Notes under the pieces: generated by a model
Database searches by the model: none
What the model was told of the DNA's origin: nothing
What the model saw: only the letters and a program-made list of their open reading frames with translations
Translations under genes and position numbers: made by a program
Assembly: GCA_002254595.1 (NCBI GenBank)
Contig: NJEH01000065.1
Coordinates: forward strand, 1-5,568
Source of the DNA: Thermofilum sp. ex4484_15
GTDB taxonomy: Archaea; Thermoproteota; Thermoprotei; Thermofilales; EX4484-15
DNA length: 5,568 nucleotides
Direction of reading: 5' to 3'
In this document: piece by piece, positions 1 to 5,394 of the stretch
Numbering within the stretch: the stretch's first letter is position 1
Layout of the letters: each line of letters starts with the position of its first letter

Positions 1-1
1 T

Positions 2-307
2 TTACTTTCCCTCATCATAGGTAAATCGGTTATAGTAGTTATGGAGGATGCGGAAAGCGAAGTACTACTAGCTCAACCAATAGAGCTTAAGGAGTACATA
101 TTAGGCAGGGGATTATATGAAGTAGCCTCAGCCGCGAGCTATACGTTGGCTTTTCCCCTATCTTATTCCTTCCCCTTAATATATGGGCTTTCGGGTAACG
201 ATGTATTTAAAGGCTTCCTATTCTTAATTTCGTCACTTATAGCCTTTAGCTCCTTAATTCTACTCATAAATTTGACTGCGGTAATTAGGGTATTATTAAT
301 AAGCTAA
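2..307 (+). CDS. ABC-2-type permease, middle fragment (5' end outside window)
   Basis: The frame is open from the first base, so this is the 3' end of a gene that begins upstream; the ATG at 41 is internal. It encodes 101 residues. Visible are the tail of one membrane helix (LLSLIIGKSVIVV), an amphipathic connector with the pattern E-x(2)-LLAQPIELKEYILGRGL, then two hydrophobic segments before the stop TAA at 305-307. The connector matches the known ABC-2 permease pattern of an acidic stretch, 'LLS-P-I-S-R', and 'F-L-L-G-K' after the second helix, so a membrane subunit of an ABC exporter is the best guess. The ATPase is not in the window. The protein stops abruptly after LLINLTAVIRVLLIS, while coding-like sequence carries on in the -1 frame (see 286-361). 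Family assignment is inference from pattern; incompleteness at the left is seen directly. Confidence 0.55.
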   Translation, partial: LLSLIIGKSVIVVMEDAESEVLLAQPIELKEYILGRGLYEVASAASYTLAFPLSYSFPLIYGLSGNDVFKGFLFLISSLIAFSSLILLINLTAVIRVLLIS

Positions 308-361
308 TTTACTTAAGGTCGGTAGCCTCCTTATGTTTAATTTTAGCTACATTACATACTT
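286..361 (+). other. frame junction: -1 shift between permease frames
   Basis: The upstream frame ends at TAA 305-307. The frame of the next gene is already open from just after the TAG at 286-288, so the two overlap by 19 bases. Between 295 and 360 the second frame reads INKLIYLRSVASLCLILATL and then HT, a convincing membrane helix with the local codon bias (TTA, ATT, AGG), but it has no ATG, GTG or TTG until TTG 361. Either translation of the second gene starts at a rare codon such as ATT 292/295, or the two frames belong to one polypeptide joined by a frame change. The repeat-like TATTATTAATAAG at 291-303 is where a base could have been gained or lost. Confidence 0.5.
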
Positions 362-918
362 TGTTAATAGATAACCCCTTACCTTTAATTTATTTGCCGT
401 TAAGACCGTTAATAAGCCCCGTAATATACTGCGCTACGCTCTCGGCTACTTATGATGAAATTTTAAGAGAAATGACTATGTCCTCTATTATGCTAATAGC
501 TATTTCCCTTGCATTAGCGGAGCTATCTAGTAACTTAAGCCCAAGTGACGTTAAGATATTAAAGGAGTTATTAACCAATGAGGAGGGAGAGGTAAACTGT
601 AAACTAACTTTCAATACTCCGAATAATGCCATTAGTTACTTAATACTTAAGCGGTCAGTATTTAGTCTAAATCACCTCAGAAAAATAATTTTATTGACCC
701 TAATCGTAGTTTCCTTAGCTTATCTACTGAATTACTTAAGTTCAACTGGAATACTAATAGGCGCTGAGGCGATACCCTCAATGGTTCCATTAATAGCATC
801 ACTTGTCCTCTTACAGGCATTCCTTTACCTTTCAACTTACGTATTAGCTAACGATCTATCCGCCCTTTGGATTTATAAGGTATATTCTTTAGATCTAAGG
901 CCGTTAAGTAGGGCCTAA
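361..918 (+). CDS. ABC-2-like permease, second segment
   Basis: From the TTG at 361 this is 185 residues, but the open frame reaches back to 289 and the extra 22-24 residues form another likely helix, so TTG 361 may not be the true start. No ribosome binding site precedes it. Hydrophobic segments lie near residues 5-28, 39-55, 107-127 and 133-161, with a polar loop at 57-106 (SNLSPSDVKILKELLTNEEG). The end, ALWIYKVYSLDLRPLSRA, is charged and presumably cytosolic, and reads naturally into the next frame (MLKYFIYIDEI). The stop TAA shares its last A with the ATG of the following gene, so translation is probably coupled. Best reading: a central portion of one large exporter permease, either encoded as separate subunits or broken into pieces. 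Membrane protein status is firm; ABC-2 membership is inferred. Confidence 0.5.
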   Translation: MLIDNPLPLIYLPLRPLISPVIYCATLSATYDEILREMTMSSIMLIAISLALAELSSNLSPSDVKILKELLTNEEGEVNCKLTFNTPNNAISYLILKRSVFSLNHLRKIILLTLIVVSLAYLLNYLSSTGILIGAEAIPSMVPLIASLVLLQAFLYLSTYVLANDLSALWIYKVYSLDLRPLSRA

Positions 919-1310
919 TGTTGAAATACTTCATTTATATCGATGAAATTATATTCCTATTCCTACTTTCATGCTTTGAAGCTTTAATAGAATCTAGGTA
1001 TTTTCCATTTTTAATGCCTTTACTAATTTCACCAATGGTAGTACTTACTGCCTTTACTTCGTTACTATTAGTAACTTACTTAGCCTCTAAACGTAAGATA
1101 GTTAAGATAGCTCCAAGTGGCTTATACTCCTTCGAGGATTTAGTTGTAGCTTTAGACTTAGCGATTTCCATGCCCATACTGTTAGCAGGATACGTACTTT
1201 TAAAGTTAATAATTCCCTTACTTTCCCTTAATTCCCTCCACTTATTCCTTGTAACCCTCTTCTGCGTAGGGGTTACGATAATTTTATATTATATATTACG
1301 GAATTATTGA
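918..1310 (+). CDS. ABC-2-like permease, C-terminal segment
   Basis: A 130-residue integral membrane protein starting at an ATG embedded in the previous stop (TAATG, 916-920). Helices are likely at about 8-26, 29-55, 75-99 and 106-127, separated by a positively charged loop at 57-64 (ASKRKIVK) followed by APSGLYSFEDL, likely cytosolic. The N-terminus, MLKYFIYIDEI, looks like the continuation of the charged segment at the end of the preceding frame, which supports these being parts of one permease. No soluble domain, signal peptide or catalytic motif is seen. On its own it would be a four-helix protein of unknown function. No T-tract of five or more follows it, so readthrough into the serpin gene 59 bases downstream is possible. 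Confidence 0.5.
   Translation: MLKYFIYIDEIIFLFLLSCFEALIESRYFPFLMPLLISPMVVLTAFTSLLLVTYLASKRKIVKIAPSGLYSFEDLVVALDLAISMPILLAGYVLLKLIIPLLSLNSLHLFLVTLFCVGVTIILYYILRNY
1281..1297 (+). promoter_or_regulatory. TATA-like element, possible serpin promoter
   Basis: The run TTTTATATTATATATT is the strongest TATA-like stretch upstream of the serpin and lies inside the last codons of the preceding membrane gene. Initiation about 25 bases downstream would fall near 1312-1320 and give a 50-60 base leader. That leader would carry TGAGGTTGA at 1343-1351, a near match to the crenarchaeal Shine-Dalgarno TGAGGTGA, although it sits 18 bases from ATG 1370, which is too far for normal use. The AT-rich string also simply encodes Ile-Leu-Tyr-Tyr-Ile-Leu, so it may be coincidental. 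Confidence 0.27.
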
Positions 1311-1369
1311 ACGAAGTTATAGTTTCTTATGACATAGTTTCCTGAGGTTGAAGGGGTAAAACTTAAGTA

Positions 1370-2425
1370 ATGGATTATCGTTCGGATATTGTGACGGGTA
1401 ATAAGTTAATGGTATCTTTAATGGTTTCATTGTTCATATTATCTAGCATTTACGCTTCTCCTACTAACCTTAGGGAACTCGTTAATTCCATTAATGACTT
1501 CTCCTTAAGATTGTACTTAAAAGTGAGAAAAGAGGGGGAGAACGCAATATTATCGCCCTTTAACGTATTTACAGCATTGACTCTAATATACGAAGGAGCT
1601 AGAGGGGGGACGGCTAATAAAGTGCGTTCCATACTTAACTTACCAGTTAATACTGGACGTTTAAGGAGCAGTTTTCATAACTTACTTTCTAAGGAGGTAA
1701 TCAATGAGTGGATAAGGGAGGAAACGGGGAGGAGAATAAAGGAATTAATACCGCCGGGCGGCATTGATAGGCAAACTAGATTAGTGATAACAAGTGTCAT
1801 CTATTTTAGGGGTATTTGGCTATATAGGTTCAATAAAAGTGAAACTAAAGAAGGCTACTTCTGGGTAAAACCGAATAAAACAATTAAAATACCTTTCATG
1901 CATCTAAGAGCTAAGTTGCCTTACTTTGAATCAAATTATGTAAAAGTATTAGAATTACCTTTTAGCGATAATAAAACTTGTATGGTAATATTCTTACCTA
2001 AGGAGGGGTTAAGGTCTTTTGAGAATTCGTTAAGCATAGATAAATTACATGAATTATTACATAAACTTAAGGAAGTAGAAGTAGAAGTTTACATACCAAA
2101 GTTTAAACTATCGTCAGGCTACTCTTTGGCTAAGATCCTTTCCGAAATGGGTTTAAGGAAGTTATTTACCAGCGAAGCGGACCTATCTGGTATAAGCGGT
2201 AAGAAGGATCTTTACGTAAAAGAGATATTTCACAAGGCTTATACCGAAGTAAGCGAAGAAGGAGTCGAAGCCACAGCAGCTACAGCTGCTGTAATAGCGT
2301 TACTAGCCTTACCTGTAACCTTTAGAGCCGATAAGCCCTTCTTATTTTTGATATTACATAAACCTACGGGACTAATATTATTCCTAGGTAGGCTAGTGAA
2401 CCCTAAGGCCGATAACAGCGGATAG
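1370..2425 (+). CDS. secreted serpin (serine protease inhibitor), shortened core
   Basis: This 351-residue protein is a clear serpin. Residues 59-91 (NAILSPFNVFTAL, then EGARGGTANKV) match the conserved 'N-x-x-x-SP-x-S' and 'GA-G-T' of helices B-D. INEWIREETG (111-120) is helix F, TRLVITSVIYFRGIW (136-150) is strand s3A, and DLSGIS (271-276) and FLGRLVNP (338-345) are typical C-terminal blocks. The hinge is EEGVEATAATAA (296-307). Counted as in alpha-1-antitrypsin, P1 is Leu312, P1' is Ala313 and KPF begins at 322, so loop length is canonical. P14 is Val299 instead of Thr/Ser. Between FHNLL (102-106) and helix F about 50 residues are missing, covering s2A, helix E and s1A. An N-terminal hydrophobic stretch (14-29, ending IYA) is a likely signal peptide; GTG 1391 or ATG 1409 are alternative starts that would suit it better. 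Three N-K-S/T sequons (155, 169, 201) fit a secreted glycoprotein. Serpin identity is firm; target protease unknown. Confidence 0.93.
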   Translation: MDYRSDIVTGNKLMVSLMVSLFILSSIYASPTNLRELVNSINDFSLRLYLKVRKEGENAILSPFNVFTALTLIYEGARGGTANKVRSILNLPVNTGRLRSSFHNLLSKEVINEWIREETGRRIKELIPPGGIDRQTRLVITSVIYFRGIWLYRFNKSETKEGYFWVKPNKTIKIPFMHLRAKLPYFESNYVKVLELPFSDNKTCMVIFLPKEGLRSFENSLSIDKLHELLHKLKEVEVEVYIPKFKLSSGYSLAKILSEMGLRKLFTSEADLSGISGKKDLYVKEIFHKAYTEVSEEGVEATAATAAVIALLALPVTFRADKPFLFLILHKPTGLILFLGRLVNPKADNSG

Positions 2426-2430
2426 CCGAA

Positions 2431-3630
2431 ATGAGGTGCCTCTCTCACGATTCCCCTAATTACCTCAACTTAAGAAACATATTTTTAGCTACCTTAGCAT
2501 CCGTTACTGGATCGTTTGCTTTCAGGCTAAGTATGCCGGTAGTAGCCTATTACTATAGATTCGTACTTGAAGCCTCAGCTACTCTCGTAGGCGTTTTAAC
2601 TGCGATATATTTTATAGGTAGAGCTCCTTTAGCTGCATTAGCCGGGCACCTCTATAAAGGTCAGGGTAGCTTGAGGTTCTCAGCTTTTTGCTTCGCTATG
2701 GTAGCCGTCCTAATGCCATTCTACCTATCCTTTCATGATATTCCAGGTATACTAATGATTAGATTCGTACAGGGCGCTCTACTAGGTTATGCCTGGACTA
2801 TAGTGCAAATAATAGTGGGATCCTCCACCCCTAAGGACCTCAGGGCCACTATTTACGCTATATATTTCCTAGCTGGTTCAGCTTCCCTACCTTTAGCCAA
2901 TACCGTTTACGTGCTATTATCTTCGCGAGGTCCTTCCTTTCTACTATTCCTCTCCTCTGCTTTTTTCCTCGTTACTGGAATCTTAGTTTGGTTCATGAAG
3001 TACGTTAAAGTAGTACGTGTTAGGGAGCGTAGAATGCATAAAGAGCACGCTTTACTCATGGGATCACTAGCTACGTATATGCTACTATTACGCTTAAGTA
3101 CTGCCTTCACGACGGGTGACATTATCTATGTTTACCTTTGTGAAATTTACGGCTTAGGGAAGGAAGGAGCAGTAGCCCTTTTGGCTATGGTTTCTGCGCT
3201 AAGTATGGGGATTAGCGTACCGCTGAACTTCATAGCCGATAAATTCTCTGAGGACTTAGTTATTTACATTACCGGTACTTTAACGACTTCCGGTATAATT
3301 TTGTTCTCGACGAATAACTTAACATCCGCTTCCCTAGGGCTCTCACTATTACTTATAGGGGCTAGAAGCTTAACTCCCCTATCCCGAAGGGTCGCGTTAA
3401 CTTACGTTAGTTATAGAGGGGTAGGCTATATAGGAGCTGCAGGTAATGTAGGGGTCTTAGCAAGTAACTTAATAGTAGGCGTAGTTTACGACCTTTTAAG
3501 CATTAATAACGTTACGTGGAGGATATTCAACCCCTTAATAATAATTAGCGCCCCCATGGCTTTAGCCTTAACGTTAAATACCTCTTTACTGTTAATCGAA
3601 CTTAAAAAAGTTAAGGAGGAATCCTCTTAA
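2431..3630 (+). CDS. MFS transporter, 12 membrane helices
   Basis: A 399-residue major facilitator superfamily protein of usual length. Twelve hydrophobic segments are visible: about 15-42, 47-71, 82-101, 105-130, 138-163, 168-190, then after the basic central loop (191-206, KVVRVRERRMHKEH) 207-235, 246-269, 275-294, 297-322, 330-355 and 366-390. Motif A-like loops occur after helix 2 (GHLYKGQGSLR, 72-82) and, in the second half, after helix 8 (NFIADKFSED, 266-275), the positions expected in MFS. Substrate cannot be told from sequence; drug or sugar/metabolite export or uptake are all possible. It starts 5 bases after the serpin stop, so the pair is probably cotranscribed. A TGAGGTG that could pair with the 16S rRNA 3' end lies at 2432-2438, overlapping the start codon and so unusable for it; no other ATG, GTG or TTG follows within range, so ATG 2431 is kept. 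Confidence 0.88.
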   Translation: MRCLSHDSPNYLNLRNIFLATLASVTGSFAFRLSMPVVAYYYRFVLEASATLVGVLTAIYFIGRAPLAALAGHLYKGQGSLRFSAFCFAMVAVLMPFYLSFHDIPGILMIRFVQGALLGYAWTIVQIIVGSSTPKDLRATIYAIYFLAGSASLPLANTVYVLLSSRGPSFLLFLSSAFFLVTGILVWFMKYVKVVRVRERRMHKEHALLMGSLATYMLLLRLSTAFTTGDIIYVYLCEIYGLGKEGAVALLAMVSALSMGISVPLNFIADKFSEDLVIYITGTLTTSGIILFSTNNLTSASLGLSLLLIGARSLTPLSRRVALTYVSYRGVGYIGAAGNVGVLASNLIVGVVYDLLSINNVTWRIFNPLIIISAPMALALTLNTSLLLIELKKVKEESS

Positions 3631-3634
3631 AAGA
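3604..3634 (-). terminator. T-tract terminators after the minus-strand secreted protein gene
   Basis: On the minus strand a TTTT at 3633-3630 and a longer TTTTTT at 3609-3604 follow the stop at 3647 by about 13 and 37 bases. The second lies inside the last codons of the convergent MFS gene. The two transcripts would therefore overlap at their 3' ends. Confidence 0.3.
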
Positions 3635-3648
3635 TACCGTTAGTTTTT
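3631..3648 (+). terminator. T-tract terminator after the serpin-MFS pair
   Basis: TTTTT at 3644-3648 comes 13 bases after the MFS stop. Archaeal RNA polymerase terminates at such U-runs without a hairpin. Only 16 bases separate this gene from the stop of the convergent gene, so the tract overlaps the latter's stop codon. Confidence 0.35.
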
Positions 3649-4099
3649 AGCTGGGTATTACAGTTATTACTACCGTTATTACTCCTTCGAACTTAGGTAG
3701 ATCCCACTCGGCTTTAAGGCCGAACTTTATAGTATAGGAAGTTTCGCCAGGCCCGCTTACTTCATCCTTCCAGCTGTTCACCGGAAAGTCTTTATTGTTA
3801 ACATTTATATACATATGTCTAATTACCTTCACGTTTCCGCTAGCGCTGCTACCAATTACTAACGTACCTTCATGATTAGTACCTACGGTTAGTTGACCGC
3901 TATCAGAATAAACCATTCTATGATTTATGAAGTCGTCCTCGCTAACGCTTATGCTGTAACTTTCCGGTTTAACTATTATTACTACTACCTCAGGTACATG
4001 CACCTTTACCTTTACCCTTTTCTGTTCGCTTAAAGCCGTATGAGGTACTGTAAGTAAGATCGCTATCGCCATTAGGGCAATTAATATCCTCCTATCCAT
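3647..4099 (-). CDS. small secreted beta-rich protein, unknown function
   Basis: A 150-residue protein not recognised as a named family. Residues 1-24 are a typical signal peptide: basic MDRR, hydrophobic ILIALMAIAILL, then TVPHTALS with cleavage likely just before EQ. The mature part of about 125 residues alternates hydrophobic and polar residues in strand-like runs (VKVKVHVPEVVVIIVKP, QLTVGTNHEGTLVIGSS, TSYTIKFGLKAEWDL) and ends in a strand, GVITVVITVIPS. It has no cysteine, no transmembrane anchor after the signal and no enzymatic motif. The look is a single Ig-like beta-sandwich domain. By analogy, archaeal threads and bundling pili are built from small signal-peptide-bearing beta-sandwich subunits with donor-strand exchange; whether this is one is inference only. 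It is a lone gene, convergent with the MFS gene. Gene reality is well supported by codon bias and the signal peptide. Confidence 0.8.
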   Translation of the reverse strand: MDRRILIALMAIAILLTVPHTALSEQKRVKVKVHVPEVVVIIVKPESYSISVSEDDFINHRMVYSDSGQLTVGTNHEGTLVIGSSASGNVKVIRHMYINVNNKDFPVNSWKDEVSGPGETSYTIKFGLKAEWDLPKFEGVITVVITVIPS

Positions 4100-4139
4100 A
4101 CCTTACCACTGCACGAACTTTTCCTAACTCCGTAAAAGG

Positions 4140-4155
4140 CTTACTTTAAATTACA
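4140..4155 (-). promoter_or_regulatory. TATA-like promoter for the secreted protein gene
   Basis: Read on the minus strand the site is GTAATTTAAAGTAAGC, with a TTTAAA core at 4150-4145. Initiation about 25 bases on would be near 4120, giving a leader of roughly 20 bases that contains GGTAAGGT directly before the ATG. Core match and distance fit crenarchaeal promoters; no other box in the spacer is better placed. Confidence 0.38.
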
Positions 4156-4232
4156 GTAATATAGATGACCATTTTTTGTGGAATTTATGAAAAAGAATGC
4201 ACGAATTAATCCCTCGAATAGGATAGGATTTC

Positions 4233-4256
4233 AAAAATATAAGTTAGTTAACTTAT
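4233..4256 (-). terminator. inverted repeat followed by a T-run, terminator candidate
   Basis: Bases 4239-4256 form a perfect inverted repeat, ATAAGTTA-GT-TAACTTAT on the plus strand (8-base arms, 2-base centre). On the minus strand it is followed after one base by TTTTT (4237-4233). It begins about 40 bases after the stop of the HhH-GPD gene. The stem is AT-rich and the loop minimal, so the T-run may be the working part; the palindrome could also be a protein binding site. Confidence 0.42.
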
Positions 4257-4296
4257 TACGATTTATAAGGTTAAGGAATATTACAGTTGTGAACGA

Positions 4297-4911
4297 TTAA
4301 TTCTGCTTCCTGCAGTACGTCTTAACGGGACATCCTTTACATCGATTCTTCTTACAGAACTTTATGGCTAACTTAACTAAATACGGTTCATACTCTTTAA
4401 CTTCCTCTTCCTTTATTCCTATCCTCTTAGCTACTTTAAAAGCTAAGTGGGAAGGCTTAGGGTCAGCTTTACTCCAGATACCTCTAAGTTCCCTCAGAAA
4501 AATATTTACCGCTATAGGTCCGATACCTCTAAATTCCATAAGCTTTCTCTCAAGATCCCTAGGTCCTTTAGCTACCTCATGTAATTTTTCTAAGTCCCCT
4601 CCATAACGTTCCTTTAAAAGCTTCATGGATTCTAAAATGTTGGTAGCTGTAGAGAAATCGTACCTTACGTAACCGCCGGAATCCAGTACCTCCACCAATT
4701 TATCCCAATTGGCCTTTAGAATCTTATCGGGGGTAGTTAAACCCTCTTTAACGAAAGCCTTAAAAGTCCTTTCCGCTATGTCGCTGGATATTCTCTTAGC
4801 GAAGAGCATTGAAGCCAAGAACCACTTAAATCTATCGCTAGGCGAATTTAGGTCCAGGCCTAGCTGCTCCGGAAACCTGCCTACCTTTAATAATTCTTCC
4901 TTAACCCCCAT
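4297..4911 (-). CDS. HhH-GPD DNA repair protein (endonuclease III superfamily) with Cys4 motif
   Basis: A 204-residue protein close to the length of endonuclease III (about 210). The helix-hairpin-helix is at 124-140 (LMEFRGIGPIAVNIFLREL, with GIG for the usual GVG). At the C-terminus C186-x4-C191-x2-C194-x5-C200 resembles the [4Fe-4S] loop of endonuclease III, which is spaced C-x6-C-x2-C-x5-C. The catalytic Lys of the family (just after the GVG of the hairpin) is replaced: the equivalent position is Ile133. The catalytic Asp normally in 'VDTH' could be Asp150 in ADPKPSH, two residues farther from the His, or be lost. It may therefore be a monofunctional glycosylase without lyase activity, or a lesion-binding protein; the base it removes is unknown. 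It follows the FUN14-like gene by 16 bases and is probably cotranscribed with it. Start ATG 4911 is preceded by AGGGAG 9 bases upstream, a weak ribosome site. Confidence 0.85.
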   Translation of the reverse strand: MGVKEELLKVGRFPEQLGLDLNSPSDRFKWFLASMLFAKRISSDIAERTFKAFVKEGLTTPDKILKANWDKLVEVLDSGGYVRYDFSTATNILESMKLLKERYGGDLEKLHEVAKGPRDLERKLMEFRGIGPIAVNIFLRELRGIWSKADPKPSHLAFKVAKRIGIKEEEVKEYEPYLVKLAIKFCKKNRCKGCPVKTYCRKQN

Positions 4912-4927
4912 GCGGTTTCTCCCTAGT

Positions 4928-5341
4928 TTATTTAGCTGCTACTATTAAGCCTATAAGCAAGCCTAGGAGTATAGGCAAAGTCAACCTTATGCTTAAAGCC
5001 ACTATTAAGGGTTTAAGTAAGGAATATAGTTGCTGCAAGTTCACGTTGCTACCGCTTAAGCTCCATATATTTAGTAACCCCCCTATTACGAAGATAGCTA
5101 TTAACGCTAATATGTATTTAATTACCTTTAACGAGTAATATCCTAGCCCGAAGCCTAAAAGCATTTGGATTACAAAGGCTATTAAGGATTTAGGATTCTT
5201 CATTATATCGATCAATAAATCCTTAGAGTTAGGTAAGTTCACAGTTAAGTTGTAAGAGGCTAGAATTAAAGGAGATAGGAAGGCCACGATTAAAGAGGAC
5301 AAGAGGAAAACATACATATACGACCTAGTCCTCAACGACAT
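4928..5341 (-). CDS. four-helix membrane protein, FUN14-like
   Basis: A 137-residue membrane protein with segments at about 9-29, 52-69, 72-94 and 104-135. The middle pair, GFGLGYYSLKVIKYILALIAIFVIG (split here by residue numbers 63-87), has the G-x3-G then spaced lysines followed by a hydrophobic run that is characteristic of archaeal FUN14-type proteins. The end, a glycine-containing helix (LLGLLIGLIV), also fits. Archaeal members have no settled role. GGTGA lies immediately before the ATG, too close to act as a normal Shine-Dalgarno, so the mRNA may be near leaderless; TTG at codon 3 (5335) and ATG at codon 9 (5317) are alternative starts. The stop is 16 bases from the HhH-GPD start. Family assignment is by pattern only; an unrelated small membrane protein is the alternative. 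Confidence 0.68.
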   Translation of the reverse strand: MSLRTRSYMYVFLLSSLIVAFLSPLILASYNLTVNLPNSKDLLIDIMKNPKSLIAFVIQMLLGFGLGYYSLKVIKYILALIAIFVIGGLLNIWSLSGSNVNLQQLYSLLKPLIVALSIRLTLPILLGLLIGLIVAAK

Positions 5342-5352
5342 TCACCATTAAT

Positions 5353-5375
5353 CGTTTAAAATTAAAGATTAATAA
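5353..5375 (-). promoter_or_regulatory. TATA-like promoter of the FUN14-like/HhH-GPD pair
   Basis: On the minus strand the stretch TTAATCTTTAATTTTAAACG lies 12-30 bases before ATG 5341. A box centred near 5364-5369 would start transcription at or next to the ATG, giving a leaderless mRNA as is common in crenarchaea. The exact box cannot be fixed because the whole stretch is A/T. Confidence 0.36.
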
Positions 5376-5388
5376 TAGTAATCATGAG

Positions 5389-5394
5389 AAAAAA
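5389..5394 (-). terminator. T-run terminator after the oxidoreductase-like gene
   Basis: TTTTTT on the minus strand, about 35 bases after the stop at 5429 and just ahead of the promoter of the next minus-strand gene. A plain U-run of this length is a typical archaeal stop signal. Confidence 0.4.

Larger units (their letters stand above)
4100..4296. other. intergenic spacer between two minus-strand genes
   Basis: These 197 bases hold no convincing open frame on either strand and are more AT-rich than the flanks. They contain the terminator candidate at 4233-4256 for the upstream minus-strand pair, a second minus-strand T-run at 4194-4190 (TTTTT), and the TATA-like box at 4140-4155 for the next gene. 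No tRNA fold or C/D box pair was seen. Confidence 0.6.

Noticed and set aside
450..460. ATGATGA as a C box of a C/D sRNA
   Set aside because: Within a coding frame and no matching CTGA D box or guide layout nearby.
450..632. Minus-strand open frame of 60 codons opposite the permease
   Set aside because: Lies entirely antisense to a membrane gene with strong codon bias; no recognisable motif or promoter.
1343..1351. TGAGGTTGA as ribosome binding site of the serpin
   Set aside because: Eighteen bases from ATG 1370, and no in-frame start codon lies at a usable distance before a TAA at 1364.
1450..1632. Minus-strand open frame opposite the serpin N-terminal region
   Set aside because: Antisense to a certain gene; the sense strand encodes conserved serpin residues that dictate its sequence.
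1691..1706. AAGGAGGTAATCAATG inside the serpin, an excellent Shine-Dalgarno plus ATG
   Set aside because: The ATG is out of the serpin frame and meets a stop after three codons, so no product; likely chance from Lys-Glu-Val codons, though it coincides with the deletion site.
2239..2448. Minus-strand open frame across the serpin end and MFS start
   Set aside because: Antisense to the conserved serpin hinge and loop; no independent support.
2907..3122. Minus-strand open frame inside the MFS gene
   Set aside because: Antisense shadow of helices 6-7 with no features of its own.
4364..4948. Two plus-strand open frames (4364-4606, 4709-4948) opposite the HhH-GPD gene
   Set aside because: Antisense to a well-supported gene; composition is explained by its codons.
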